Part shown: positions 1 to 8,483 of the stretch, one piece after another | Layout: every line of letters begins with the position of its first letter | How positions within the stretch are numbered: the stretch's first letter is position 1 | IMG/VR virus record: IMGVR_UViG_3300021598_001532 | Span: 1 to 22,207 of that record | Direction: 5' to 3' (one strand) | DNA: 22,207 nucleotides | Source: a virus | Translations under genes and position numbers: made by a program | The notes under the pieces: generated by a model | Told to the model about the DNA's origin: nothing | What the model saw: the letters and a program-made list of their open reading frames with translations, nothing else | Databases searched by the model: none

Positions 1-1
1 T

Positions 2-28
2 AATGCTAGTATTTACGGGATTGCTTGA
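2..28 (+). CDS. C-terminal tail of an upstream gene (partial)
   Basis: Only eight codons of an open frame (reading NASIYGIA) are inside the window before a TGA at 26-28. The stop lies two bases before the ATG at 31, which matches the one-to-ten-base gaps between the other genes of this block, so I read it as the end of the preceding structural gene. Nothing can be said about function. The frame could also be chance. Confidence 0.35.
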   Translation, partial: NASIYGIA

Positions 29-30
29 CG

Positions 31-2811
31 ATGGCTATTAACGTTCAGAAGTTATTACCTGCAGCAAAGACATCCGCAATTGCAAAAATTGGGGCAAAGG
101 CAGTTTCATCATCTCTTGCAATTAATAAGAAGACTATTGATACTAAAAAATTAACTGCTCTATCAATTAGACGTAGTGAAGAGAATGTAAGTATTATAAA
201 AAAATCTTTAATTGATATTGATGGTCTTTTAAAATCTGTATTAACTGAAGACCAAAAAACAGAAAGAGCAAAGAGAATTGGAAAAGAACAAGAAGAAAAC
301 GAACAGAGGGAAACAAAATTAGAAACTCCTAAGGAATCTAAGAAGTTTAATCTCCCAAAGGTTTCTCTTCCTGGAATGAGTTTCTTAGATAGAATTAAGA
401 GATTCTTATTCTTTACTGCTCTTGGATGGTTGTTTACCAAGTTTCGAGAACAACTTCCTAAGTTGACCGGAATTGTTAAAATTATTACTCCAATAGTAAG
501 TGTTGTTGAAAATGTATTTAAATTTATTTTAGAGAGTGTCGTAAACTTTATAGACCGTGGATATCAAACTTACGATAAGATACAAGGTCTTGTAAAAACG
601 GTTGGCGGCGAAAAGGCTCAGGGTGAATTTGATAAAATATCTGGAAAGTTGAATGAGTATATTAACTATGTTCTAATTGGAGGAATGGCACTCACAGGTG
701 CTATCAATACCTTTGCAAATAATGCAAGAAAATATAAACCACCAAAACCAACCCCACAAGGAACTCCTAGAGGACCAGTTCCGCAGAGAGGTCCAATACA
801 AAGAGTAGTTAGGCCTGCACAAGCGTCTACAATAAAGGCATCTAGAGCAGTTATAGGAAAGCAAGCAACACGTCAATTATTAAGACTTGCGAAAGGACCT
901 TTATCAAGGTTACCTATTGTGGGAGCACTTGTTGAGTTTGGTCTTTCTTGGGCTCTTGGAGATAATCCAGGTAAGGCAGCATTTAGAGGAGTTGGAACTT
1001 TACTCCTCGGCGCTGTTGGTTCTTTAATTATGCCTGGGTTTGGAACTTTTATTGGTGGATATGCTGGTGCAGAACTTGCTGGAAAATTATATGATGTTCT
1101 TTTTGCAAATAAAAGTCCAGAGGCATCAGTTCAAACTCAACGTCGTGGTGGAAAAGTTATCCGACGTTATGCAAAAGGTGGTGAGGTCTTGGGTTCTGGT
1201 GGAAGAACTATAACAACTAAAAAATTTAAAAAACCATATGTTCCTCCACAATCAACTCAACCGGGAAAAGATGTTGGTGGAAAGAAAAAAATTCAAAAGT
1301 TATATCCCGACCCATCAAGAAAATTATCAGTAGCTGAATGGAATCTTGCTGGAGGTGCTGGAACATATCAACAATATGAAGAAGAATGGGAAAAGAAAAA
1401 AGATAAACCAAACCCATATAAAGCACTTACTGAAGTAGCTTCAATCTTAAAAGATATACCATACGGTATTGGATCTTTGATGGGAAGTTCGGTTGATGTT
1501 GCCCTTGGACAAAACATAACTCAGGCAACTCTTAAAAGTATAAATTATGGTCTTGAAAATTTATTTGAAACATTTAGATCGATTTCTTCAAAAAGTTATC
1601 AAGGTGTGTCTTCAATACAGAATCAAATTCCAACGATGGCTTCTGGTGGTTCTGTTAAACGAACTTTTGAATCTAAACCAAGTGTTAGTGTAGACCCAAT
1701 AAAAATTATCGGAACTAATATCAAACAAAAGGTCAATCAAGCTATTAGAGAAGTTCAAAAACAAGTTTCGGTCAGAGGGGGGAAAAATATTCCATCTTCA
1801 TTGTTTTCTTATGAACCTCCTCCACCCAAAACAAATTACAGTGGTTCATGGAAACCTGCTTCTCCAGGATATTTCAATGCAATTGAATATATTACTGGAG
1901 ATAAAAATTATCCATCAAACTATGATTATGATGGACATGGAACTCCATTTAATTACCACGATCATATTGCTTTTGCTACTCCAAAGGATAAGGATAATGC
2001 AAAAAAGGCTTTATTGGCAGCAGGTATTCAAACAGGAAGTGAATATCTTGATAGAATTGGTGATCCGGGATATCACGGTTCGAATCAAGCAATTGATGTT
2101 CCTGGCGGTCAATGGGGAGGAGCGCCGGGTTCTCCTATAACACAAGCACAATATAATGGTTCTGCTAAAGTGAGAAGTGTATTGGGTATTGATAAAGTTC
2201 AACCAATAAAAACAAAACCTGGACAACTTCCTTCATTGTTTGATAGACCCGGTACAGATAAACCAGTAAGACAAACTGGTAAAGCATCTTGGTATGGTCC
2301 AGGTTTTTATGGAAATAGAACTGCGAATGGTGAAAAATTTCGTGAAGGTGATACTGAATATACTGCAGCACACCCAACGTTACCTTTTGGTACTATGGTT
2401 ACTGTTACTAATAAATCAAATGGTAAGAGTATTCAAGTTAGAATTAATGATAGGGGTCCATATGCAGTTGATAGAAATGGAAAGGCAATTTATCCTTTAA
2501 GACCACATCCAACTAGAGTTATTGATTTAAACAAAGCATCAAGAGATGCTTTGGGGGGCCAAGATATTACTGATGTTGAACTTCGTTATCAGGGTGGTGG
2601 TTATATTCCAAAACAAAATCCAAAGAATAAAGCAGTGTCTCTTACATCATATCCATCATATGCTGACGGTAGCACAAAAGTTATGATTCAACCAATTATT
2701 ATTAAAGAGACTGTTCCAATTCCAGTATCAAAAACTTCTAGTTCAACAACTACATTTATGGTTGCGGGTAGTGTAAATAGTAGTAATATGCAAAGTTTAG
2801 TCAGAGGATAA
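31..2811 (+). CDS. Tape-measure-like virion protein with M15-like and RlpA-like wall-degrading domains
   Basis: A 926-aa protein from ATG 31; an in-frame TTG at 25 is possible but overlaps the likely upstream stop. Residues 1-115 are charged and probably helical. Hydrophobic stretches follow at about 125-140, 152-174 and 320-347 (the last glycine-rich), then Gly-Gly-Lys/Glu-Val linkers (GGKVIRRYAKGGEV), a style I associate with tail tape measures. Around 610-715 lie an HDH (643-645) and an H-x6-D motif (H682, D689) like the zinc site of M15 peptidases. Residues 745-850 match the RlpA double-psi barrel: ASWYGPGF, TAAHPTLPFGT, NDRGPY and RVIDLNKAS, with H781 and D807 26 residues apart, as for the essential His and Asp of bacterial RlpA transglycosylase. 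Inferred role: tape measure or hub protein that also cuts host peptidoglycan during infection. The RlpA-like call is strong; the tape-measure and peptidase calls are inference. Confidence 0.8.
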   Translation: MAINVQKLLPAAKTSAIAKIGAKAVSSSLAINKKTIDTKKLTALSIRRSEENVSIIKKSLIDIDGLLKSVLTEDQKTERAKRIGKEQEENEQRETKLETPKESKKFNLPKVSLPGMSFLDRIKRFLFFTALGWLFTKFREQLPKLTGIVKIITPIVSVVENVFKFILESVVNFIDRGYQTYDKIQGLVKTVGGEKAQGEFDKISGKLNEYINYVLIGGMALTGAINTFANNARKYKPPKPTPQGTPRGPVPQRGPIQRVVRPAQASTIKASRAVIGKQATRQLLRLAKGPLSRLPIVGALVEFGLSWALGDNPGKAAFRGVGTLLLGAVGSLIMPGFGTFIGGYAGAELAGKLYDVLFANKSPEASVQTQRRGGKVIRRYAKGGEVLGSGGRTITTKKFKKPYVPPQSTQPGKDVGGKKKIQKLYPDPSRKLSVAEWNLAGGAGTYQQYEEEWEKKKDKPNPYKALTEVASILKDIPYGIGSLMGSSVDVALGQNITQATLKSINYGLENLFETFRSISSKSYQGVSSIQNQIPTMASGGSVKRTFESKPSVSVDPIKIIGTNIKQKVNQAIREVQKQVSVRGGKNIPSSLFSYEPPPPKTNYSGSWKPASPGYFNAIEYITGDKNYPSNYDYDGHGTPFNYHDHIAFATPKDKDNAKKALLAAGIQTGSEYLDRIGDPGYHGSNQAIDVPGGQWGGAPGSPITQAQYNGSAKVRSVLGIDKVQPIKTKPGQLPSLFDRPGTDKPVRQTGKASWYGPGFYGNRTANGEKFREGDTEYTAAHPTLPFGTMVTVTNKSNGKSIQVRINDRGPYAVDRNGKAIYPLRPHPTRVIDLNKASRDALGGQDITDVELRYQGGGYIPKQNPKNKAVSLTSYPSYADGSTKVMIQPIIIKETVPIPVSKTSSSTTTFMVAGSVNSSNMQSLVRG

Positions 2812-2812
2812 G

Positions 2813-4132
2813 ATGCCAGCAGCAAACATTGCCGCACAAGCAGGTGAAGCCCAAATTAAGTTATTTGAAATTAATTCGAATTATAATAAACCCGTAGATG
2901 TTTCTAGTGGTTGCATAGAATTTGAATATTATGAAAGTATTCTTGATAATACTGTAAGAGCAACTGCAATTATCATCGATACTGGACATAGAGGTGGTAG
3001 CGAGGGAACATCATCTTTAGAATCTGATGACCTTAATTTGACTGTTGGTGAAAAAGTAAATCTTAAAGTAACTGATGGAAATCAATTTAATTTAGATTTT
3101 GTTGGAGATAAACATTTTAGAATAAAAGAAGTTAGAAATATTGACGAGAGTACTGACAAAATGATGTTTGTTATTGACTTATTTTCTAAAGAATCTATTG
3201 ATAATGAACTAGAAAGGTGTAGAGTTAAAAAAAGATATGATGGTAAAATATCAGACTCTGCACAGAAAATTTTAAAAGAAACTTTAAAAACTTCAAAAAC
3301 TGTAGATATTGATACAACTTTAAATAAATTGAGTTTCATTGGTAATGTTGAAAAACCCTTTTATAAAATCACATGGTTGGGCCCTAGGTCTGTTCCAGAT
3401 ATCTCAAACGCAAAAGGAATTCTTGCAGGATTCTTTTTTTATGAAACTTATGATGGATTTAAATTTAAATCTATAGATAATCTTTTTAAACAAAAACCAA
3501 AAAAAAGATATATCTTTAACAATTTAATTGAGAAATCTGTTCCTCCTGGGTATGATGGAAAGATTCTTGATTACTCTTTTGATAGTACCTTAGAATTAAA
3601 AAGAGTGTTGCTATCTGGCGCTCAATTAAATACTAAAATGAATGCGGTAAATTCATTCGAAAGTGCTTACAGAGAAAGTACTTTTGATTCTAAAAAGCAA
3701 TTTAATCCAGACACGATTGGTGGAAAGGAACAACCAATAATTGCTAAAGATATTAATCTGCAGCAAGAGACTTCAAGAATATCTTATAAATGGGATGACC
3801 CCGGGTTTCTTGTTGAAGGAAAAACACTTAAAGAGCAACTGCCAAAATCAACTTATATCAATTATAGTAACGATGAAATATTGCGGCAGTCTTATATGAG
3901 ATATAATAACTTATTCTCTATAAAACTTTCTATTGCGGTTGCTGGCGATATGAGTTTGAGAGCTGGAGATTTAATTTTTTGCGATTTTCCAGAAGTTTCT
4001 TCTAAAAAGAAAACTTCTATAAGCCAGAAAAAAAGTGGCATATATATGATAGTCGATGTATGTCATCATGTAACTAAAAATAGTTGCTTTACAAGAATTA
4101 ATCTTGTAAGGGAATCTATCCAAAGAAAGTAG
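2813..4132 (+). CDS. Baseplate hub protein candidate, gp27-like
   Basis: A 439-aa protein starting one base after the previous stop, with an AGAGGA ribosome-binding site at 2804-2809. The C-terminal 60 residues have the layout of phage hub proteins of the T4 gp27/gpD class: a strand containing GDMSLRAGDLIFCDFP, a lysine-rich loop, then SGIYMIVDVCHHV and a closing strand CFTRINLVRES. The N-terminal 120 residues look beta-rich (GCIEFEYYESILDNTVRATA). Its position before a gp5-type OB-fold gene agrees with a hub ring that carries the central spike. I recognise the protein as conserved in marine T4-like phages, usually annotated only as structural. The gp27 assignment rests on context and a weak C-terminal resemblance; a profile or structure search would decide. 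Confidence 0.7.
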   Translation: MPAANIAAQAGEAQIKLFEINSNYNKPVDVSSGCIEFEYYESILDNTVRATAIIIDTGHRGGSEGTSSLESDDLNLTVGEKVNLKVTDGNQFNLDFVGDKHFRIKEVRNIDESTDKMMFVIDLFSKESIDNELERCRVKKRYDGKISDSAQKILKETLKTSKTVDIDTTLNKLSFIGNVEKPFYKITWLGPRSVPDISNAKGILAGFFFYETYDGFKFKSIDNLFKQKPKKRYIFNNLIEKSVPPGYDGKILDYSFDSTLELKRVLLSGAQLNTKMNAVNSFESAYRESTFDSKKQFNPDTIGGKEQPIIAKDINLQQETSRISYKWDDPGFLVEGKTLKEQLPKSTYINYSNDEILRQSYMRYNNLFSIKLSIAVAGDMSLRAGDLIFCDFPEVSSKKKTSISQKKSGIYMIVDVCHHVTKNSCFTRINLVRESIQRK

Positions 4133-4141
4133 GTATTTTAA

Positions 4142-4357
4142 ATGGAAAAGTCACTTCAACAACATATTAATAATGACAGGGATGAACTAGATAATCCAAA
4201 CACAAGTAGTCAGCGTCGTCGTCATTTAGAGGGTGAACTTGATGCATTAGAGCAGTATCAAGTTAATCATCCAGATGACGACCATGATCCATCGTCTCTA
4301 GAACTTTATTGTGATGCTCATCCTGATGCTTTAGAATGTAGAGTTTATGATGACTAA
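4142..4357 (+). CDS. Small acidic conserved phage protein
   Basis: A 71-aa protein of unknown function. It is very acidic, with an Asp/Glu-rich C-terminal half and a helical, Arg-rich middle (SQRRRHLEGELDALEQY), followed by HPDDDHDPSSLELYCDAHPD and ECRVYDD. The pattern, with two cysteines near the end, is one I recall from small proteins between hub genes of cyanomyoviruses. Its TAA shares a base with the next ATG (TAATG at 4355-4359), so the two genes are probably translationally coupled. No enzyme or binding motif is visible. A baseplate-assembly role is a guess from position only. Confidence 0.7.
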   Translation: MEKSLQQHINNDRDELDNPNTSSQRRRHLEGELDALEQYQVNHPDDDHDPSSLELYCDAHPDALECRVYDD

Positions 4358-4773
4358 TGGCAGATCAATATAGAGATAGTTGTGTTGATAGGCAAAATAG
4401 ATTTAGGAAATCATTTCAGGGAGATCCGAATGATCCTATCAGAGTTTCTTTTTATGATAAAGATGGCGAAAGAATTGATGATGTAACTCGCAGTGAAGCA
4501 AACTGTGTTGCATCTGCAAATCCATCACAACTTTTTTATTTTCAAGATGGTGATGGTTATCAGAGAGAACTTTTAATTGCTGACGTTAATAAATTAACGG
4601 TGAATGACCATTCACCAACAGGATCTATTTCGGGTAAATATACTTCTGGAGTGGGTCAAGGCGGTTCTGATTCTGTTATAAGTTCTTCTATTGATAGAGC
4701 TAACGATATTTTTATAAATCAAACTTTAGATAAGGCTGCTATAGACATTCCTCCAGACTTAGGCGAATTCTAA
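4357..4773 (+). CDS. Conserved phage structural-region protein, unknown function
   Basis: A 138-aa protein whose ATG overlaps the stop of the 71-aa gene. The first half contains short strands (RVSFYDKDGERIDD, LFYFQDGDGYQRELLIADV), suggesting a small beta domain. The second half is Gly/Ser-rich and low in complexity (TGSISGKYTSGVGQGGSDS) and ends in a short helix and a PPDLGEF tail. I do not recognise a family. Its place between the hub candidate and the OB-fold gene suggests a virion or assembly component, but nothing in the sequence proves it. Confidence 0.65.
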   Translation: MADQYRDSCVDRQNRFRKSFQGDPNDPIRVSFYDKDGERIDDVTRSEANCVASANPSQLFYFQDGDGYQRELLIADVNKLTVNDHSPTGSISGKYTSGVGQGGSDSVISSSIDRANDIFINQTLDKAAIDIPPDLGEF

Positions 4774-4774
4774 A

Positions 4775-5362
4775 ATGAATGAATATTCAGGAAATTTTGA
4801 CCTAAATTCAATATCATCCCTACCAAGATGGTTTGGTAGAGTTGTGTCCAGTGTTTCGTGGCAGGATAACATTGAAGCATCGCATTTTGATCCAAAAAAT
4901 CAAAAAGGTTGGGGTTATAGATATCGTGTTAGGTACTTTGGCATACACTCGGGAAATACTGAAGAACTCCCTGATGAACAACTACCAATGGCTAATGTTG
5001 TTATGCCAGTAACATCTGGTTCTGGATTGGGTGGGTCATTTGATACGCCTGCAATACTTGCCGGAACTATTGTGACTGGATTCTTCCTTGATGGTATCGC
5101 TGGTCAAGAACCTTATATTGATGGTATCTTGATAAATTCAAATAACACTGTACCAAAGAAGCAACCACAGGGAAATATTGGTGGGTTGCAACTTTTTAAT
5201 GATACATATAAAGGAACTAACCCACAAACGGCGGCATATGTTCCTGACTCTTTACAAACAATTAAAAAGATTGAAAGACCAAAAGTTGCAAGTAATCAGT
5301 ATAAAATTATCCCCCAAAACACTCTGACCATATCTGAAATAAAAGCAAGAATTACAACATAA
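4775..5362 (+). CDS. 5: gp5-type baseplate hub OB-fold protein, without lysozyme domain
   Basis: A 195-aa protein matching the N-terminal OB-fold domain of T4 gp5. It begins with WFGRVVSSV (T4 has WFVGVVEDR), then YRYRVRYFGIHSG (T4 RVRVRVVGLH), EELPDEQLPMANVVMPVTSG (T4 PTEKLPWMSVIQPITSA), GLGGSFDTPAILAGTIVTGFFLDG, and a final strand, YIDGILINSNN. In T4 this domain sits on the gp27 trimer and is followed in the same chain by lysozyme and a beta-helix spike. Here the chain stops about 60 residues after the OB fold, in a Lys/Pro-rich tail. Lysozyme and spike are absent from the gene; a separate spike candidate lies at 7093. The family call is solid; the gene number is by homology to the T4 domain. 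Confidence 0.82.
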   Translation: MNEYSGNFDLNSISSLPRWFGRVVSSVSWQDNIEASHFDPKNQKGWGYRYRVRYFGIHSGNTEELPDEQLPMANVVMPVTSGSGLGGSFDTPAILAGTIVTGFFLDGIAGQEPYIDGILINSNNTVPKKQPQGNIGGLQLFNDTYKGTNPQTAAYVPDSLQTIKKIERPKVASNQYKIIPQNTLTISEIKARITT

Positions 5363-5367
5363 AAAAA

Positions 5368-7089
5368 ATGACAGTACTTCCCGCAGGAACTCCTCAGACT
5401 AAAGATATTGACCAATCTCCAGTAACTCACAGGCACTCCCAATCATTTGCGGAGATTTCTAAACTTGCTTGGCAACAAGATATAGATCTTAGAACCGTTG
5501 TACATATACAAAGTCCATGTAAAAGTGATAATAGTTCTATGAAAGGAATTCAGAGAACTATTAAAAATATGCAGATAGATTTGGAAAGAATAAAAAGATT
5601 TTCAAATGTTAATTCCGCTGTTGATGCATTAACCAGAGAGGACCAAGAACCTGGAAAGTCTATTAAAAGAATAGTAAATTTTTCTGCAACTGATATTTCT
5701 GGATATGTTATTAATATTCTGGGTGGTGCTCGTGGGTGGGTAATGAATACAATACAAGATAAAGTTAAAGAGAAACTTCCTTATTTTTTCCCTGGAGAAA
5801 TGCCATCCTTTATTGACAAACTAGATAAAGGTTTAAATGGAATTTCTTGTGCTTTTGCTAAAATAATTAGAGGACTTGCAAAGACTATTGGCAATCTTTT
5901 ATTGCAAATGTTGGATAAGTTTATAAATGGACCAATGTGTTTTGTTGAAAATTTCATTGGCAATTTGCTGAAAAAAATTATGAATCCAATTGAGAAGGCA
6001 ATAAAGTCTGCAGTATCACTTCTTAATGTTGCTTTGGGTAAAATTGCAAATCTTGCTGGAAGTTTATTTAACGCATTAGATTTTATCACGGGTATTTTAA
6101 ATTTCTTTAAATGTGACGATGATAAAGCGTGCCCTTCAGTTCAGGAAACAACTTTATCTGGAGCAGGTCAAAATAATCCCCAAGGAGGAGACCCAGTAGG
6201 AAAAAATCCATTCAGCAAATTTCTTTCTCCTTCAGATACTTCTAGAAGTTGTCCAACAAATCCATTACCCTGTGGACCACCAAGAGTGCAATTTTTTGGT
6301 GGTAATGGTATAGGTGCAATGGCAAACGCTATAGTCAGTCCAAATTCAAATTCAATTATTGGATTTGATATTGTTAATCCCGGATTTAGTTACCTCGCGC
6401 CACCATTTGCAAATATTGTTGACGAGTGTGGAAATGGATCTGGTGCATCATTAGTTGTTCAAACTAGACCTTCACCTAAAGGTGGATTGGAGATTAAAAA
6501 TATTGTAGTAGCTGCGCGGGGAGACGGGTACTTGCCTGCTCCAGATGGTTCTTTGGGTGGAAATGGTATCACATGGAAAGAATCCCAAGAGGGGTATGTT
6601 GTTACACCTAATGGCGATTATTTTACTGTTCCTTCTGGAATAGAACCACCAAATTTACCCCCAGATAGTGTATTTTTCCCACCAGAGTCTACTTTGGCAG
6701 TTCCATCAGATGCCACATCGTTAACTTATCCTGTTATTCTCATTATTGATGAAATTTATATTGAAGATTCTGGTTTTGGATATTTGCCAGGAGATACTTT
6801 GGAAGTTGTTCCCAATAATGGAGCAATACTTCAACCAGTGATAAATGAAAGAGAAGAAATAACACAGGTTAATATTATTAATCCTGGTTCTGGATTCACT
6901 GACATACCCGAAATCATAGTAAATTCTAATACTGGATATAACGCAAAACTTATCCCAGTTCTTAGAGCTATCCCTGTAGAGGCAATTGCAAATATTGGGG
7001 ACATTGAACCCACAACAGCAGTTGTTAGTGTAGTTGATTGTGTTGGTAGAGTTCCTCCAACAGAAACTTTTGATATAGTACCGAGATAA
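5368..7089 (+). CDS. Baseplate-region structural protein with amphipathic helices and GSGF/GYLP repeats
   Basis: A 573-aa protein that starts after an A-rich gap of five bases. Residues 1-130 are mixed. Residues 137-247 form a long run of hydrophobic, amphipathic helices (for example IIRGLAKTIGNLLLQMLDKF and SAVSLLNVALGKIANLAGSL) without a clear transmembrane topology. After a Cys/Pro-rich hinge (about 250-310) come at least four beta repeats of a phage-fibre type: NPGFSYLAPPF (about 338), RGDGYLPAP (about 383), DSGFGYLPGD (about 467) and NPGSGFTDIPEI (about 504), each followed by a strand rich in Val and Ile. It lies exactly between the OB-fold gene and the spike-like gene, where T4 gp5 has its lysozyme; no lysozyme signature is seen in it. 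The role is unknown; a virion component is likely. Confidence 0.7.
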   Translation: MTVLPAGTPQTKDIDQSPVTHRHSQSFAEISKLAWQQDIDLRTVVHIQSPCKSDNSSMKGIQRTIKNMQIDLERIKRFSNVNSAVDALTREDQEPGKSIKRIVNFSATDISGYVINILGGARGWVMNTIQDKVKEKLPYFFPGEMPSFIDKLDKGLNGISCAFAKIIRGLAKTIGNLLLQMLDKFINGPMCFVENFIGNLLKKIMNPIEKAIKSAVSLLNVALGKIANLAGSLFNALDFITGILNFFKCDDDKACPSVQETTLSGAGQNNPQGGDPVGKNPFSKFLSPSDTSRSCPTNPLPCGPPRVQFFGGNGIGAMANAIVSPNSNSIIGFDIVNPGFSYLAPPFANIVDECGNGSGASLVVQTRPSPKGGLEIKNIVVAARGDGYLPAPDGSLGGNGITWKESQEGYVVTPNGDYFTVPSGIEPPNLPPDSVFFPPESTLAVPSDATSLTYPVILIIDEIYIEDSGFGYLPGDTLEVVPNNGAILQPVINEREEITQVNIINPGSGFTDIPEIIVNSNTGYNAKLIPVLRAIPVEAIANIGDIEPTTAVVSVVDCVGRVPPTETFDIVPR

Positions 7090-7092
7090 AAC

Positions 7093-7668
7093 ATGGCAAA
7101 ATCTAAAAATTACGAAACAAAAACAACGGGAACAAAAGATGGTCAGATAACTTTTGGCAATATTCATCCTGACCAAGTGAAATCTTCTGTCATGCTTCAA
7201 GGTCAAGAGTCTCTTGAATATATTACGATAGACCAAACCGCCCCAAGAAAAAGGTGGATTACTTCTAGATGCAGGGGAAGATATCAAGTTAAATGTGGAG
7301 ATGATATTCCAAAAGATGAAATTGGAATGTGGTTTAATGCCGATAGAAGTGATATCTTAATCCAAACAAAAGGTAGACTAAGACTTGAAGCTGAAAATAT
7401 TGATATAATTGCCAGAGGTCCGGACCCTACAAAGGGTATAGTCAATATTATTTCAAACGAAAGCGTTAATATTGAAACTAAAAAATTTACTGCTAACGCA
7501 AATGAATCCATCAGTATTTTTACTGATGGTCAGATGCAACAAACCGCAATAAATATTATGCGAATTTATGGTGGTAGCATTCAAAGAATAACTTCTATGA
7601 GTGCAGAGAAAACACCATCATTGCCAATATTAGATAAAATAGTACAATTAACTAAACCGCAAGCATAA
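7093..7668 (+). CDS. Central spike-like beta-helix protein (gp5 C-terminal analogue)
   Basis: A 191-aa protein. The middle (about 78-150) alternates short strands with turns: SDILIQTKGRLRLEAENIDI, GIVNIISNESVNIETKKF, NESISIFTDG. This is the pattern of the triple-stranded beta-helix in gp5/VgrG spikes, in which every second residue faces the core. The N-terminal 60 residues include a compact CRGRYQVKCGDD segment. It follows the stand-alone OB-fold gene in the same operon, so I infer that it supplies the needle part of the hub as a separate subunit. No PAAR-type tip motif is seen. Alternative: another baseplate beta protein. Confidence 0.62.
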   Translation: MAKSKNYETKTTGTKDGQITFGNIHPDQVKSSVMLQGQESLEYITIDQTAPRKRWITSRCRGRYQVKCGDDIPKDEIGMWFNADRSDILIQTKGRLRLEAENIDIIARGPDPTKGIVNIISNESVNIETKKFTANANESISIFTDGQMQQTAINIMRIYGGSIQRITSMSAEKTPSLPILDKIVQLTKPQA

Positions 7669-7670
7669 CT

Positions 7671-8483
7671 ATGTCAAGTTCAAGTGATTTTGAATTAATT
7701 CATGGACAACTCCATGTGACAAATGAAGAATCAAAACCAGAAGCTTTAGGAAGAGGTCCAAAAAGCATTCATGGTTCTGCATATTTTCAAGCGCCAGTTC
7801 ATATCGGAAAAGATAGTGATTTTGGAAGTGTTGAAGCATCTTTAATGATTGGTAGAGAAACTAATCCAGATACACCATCAAATGCAAAAAGATCTGTGCA
7901 TGTAAAAGGTGATGTTAAGATTGAAGGTGATGGGCAAACTAGTAATGCCCTTTACGTCACTGGCACTACTACTGATGTGGTCTATATTGATGGTGACTTA
8001 TATGTGAGTGGAAAAGTAGATTGTGATAATAAAGGAAGACTCGCAGCTAGATTTTCGCAAGCAGATGCTAGACCAAAACCATTTGATATGATTCATCCAT
8101 CATTGGGAAATGGTCATCGTCTTAGATATGCATGTATTGAGGGTCCAGAAGTTGGAGTATATTTTAGGGGTAGAATAACAAATCAAACTGAAATTGAACT
8201 TCCTTGGTATTGGAAAGACTTGGTTCATGTTAATAGCATATCTGTTCAACTTCAACCAATAGGTTCTCATCAAGATATTATTGTGAAAAGATGGGATTCG
8301 GAAAAAATATATCTGCAATCAAAGAGTGCAATACCAATTGATTCTTTCTATCATGTTTATGCAGAGAGAAAGGATGTCAATGCATTGGTTGTTGAATATG
8401 ATGGTAATGAGTGGAGTGATTATCCTGATAAAGATTATAATGATCCCCAATATGCAAATAAGGTAAATACAAAGACTCTGTGA
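7671..8483 (+). CDS. Virion structural protein with strand repeats and a conserved C-terminal domain
   Basis: A 270-aa protein of a type I recognise from cyanomyovirus baseplate and fibre regions. Residues 20-125 contain fibre-like strands (GSAYFQAPVHIGKD, SVHVKGDVKIEGD, VVYIDGDLYVSGKVD). Residues 135-255 carry a conserved globular domain: PKPFDMIHPS, RLRYACIEGPEVGVYFRGR, IELPWYWKDLV, VQLQPIGSHQDI and FYHVYAERKDVNALVVEYDG. The same C-terminal domain appears at the end of other cyanophage fibre-like proteins. The function is not known; surface exposure on the baseplate is inferred. Its last codons overlap the GTG start of the oxygenase gene (GTGA at 8480-8483). Confidence 0.72.
   Translation: MSSSSDFELIHGQLHVTNEESKPEALGRGPKSIHGSAYFQAPVHIGKDSDFGSVEASLMIGRETNPDTPSNAKRSVHVKGDVKIEGDGQTSNALYVTGTTTDVVYIDGDLYVSGKVDCDNKGRLAARFSQADARPKPFDMIHPSLGNGHRLRYACIEGPEVGVYFRGRITNQTEIELPWYWKDLVHVNSISVQLQPIGSHQDIIVKRWDSEKIYLQSKSAIPIDSFYHVYAERKDVNALVVEYDGNEWSDYPDKDYNDPQYANKVNTKTL

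Noticed and set aside
5360-5370. A-run as programmed frameshift joining OB-fold and 573-aa genes
   Set aside because: The run lies after the stop codon of the first gene and directly before a good ATG, so slippage there would not fuse the proteins.
6721-7287. 188-aa open frame on the minus strand
   Set aside because: It lies wholly over the 573-aa and 191-aa genes, is rich in Asn, Ile, Cys and Phe as expected for an antisense shadow of AT-rich DNA, and has no promoter or ribosome-binding site.
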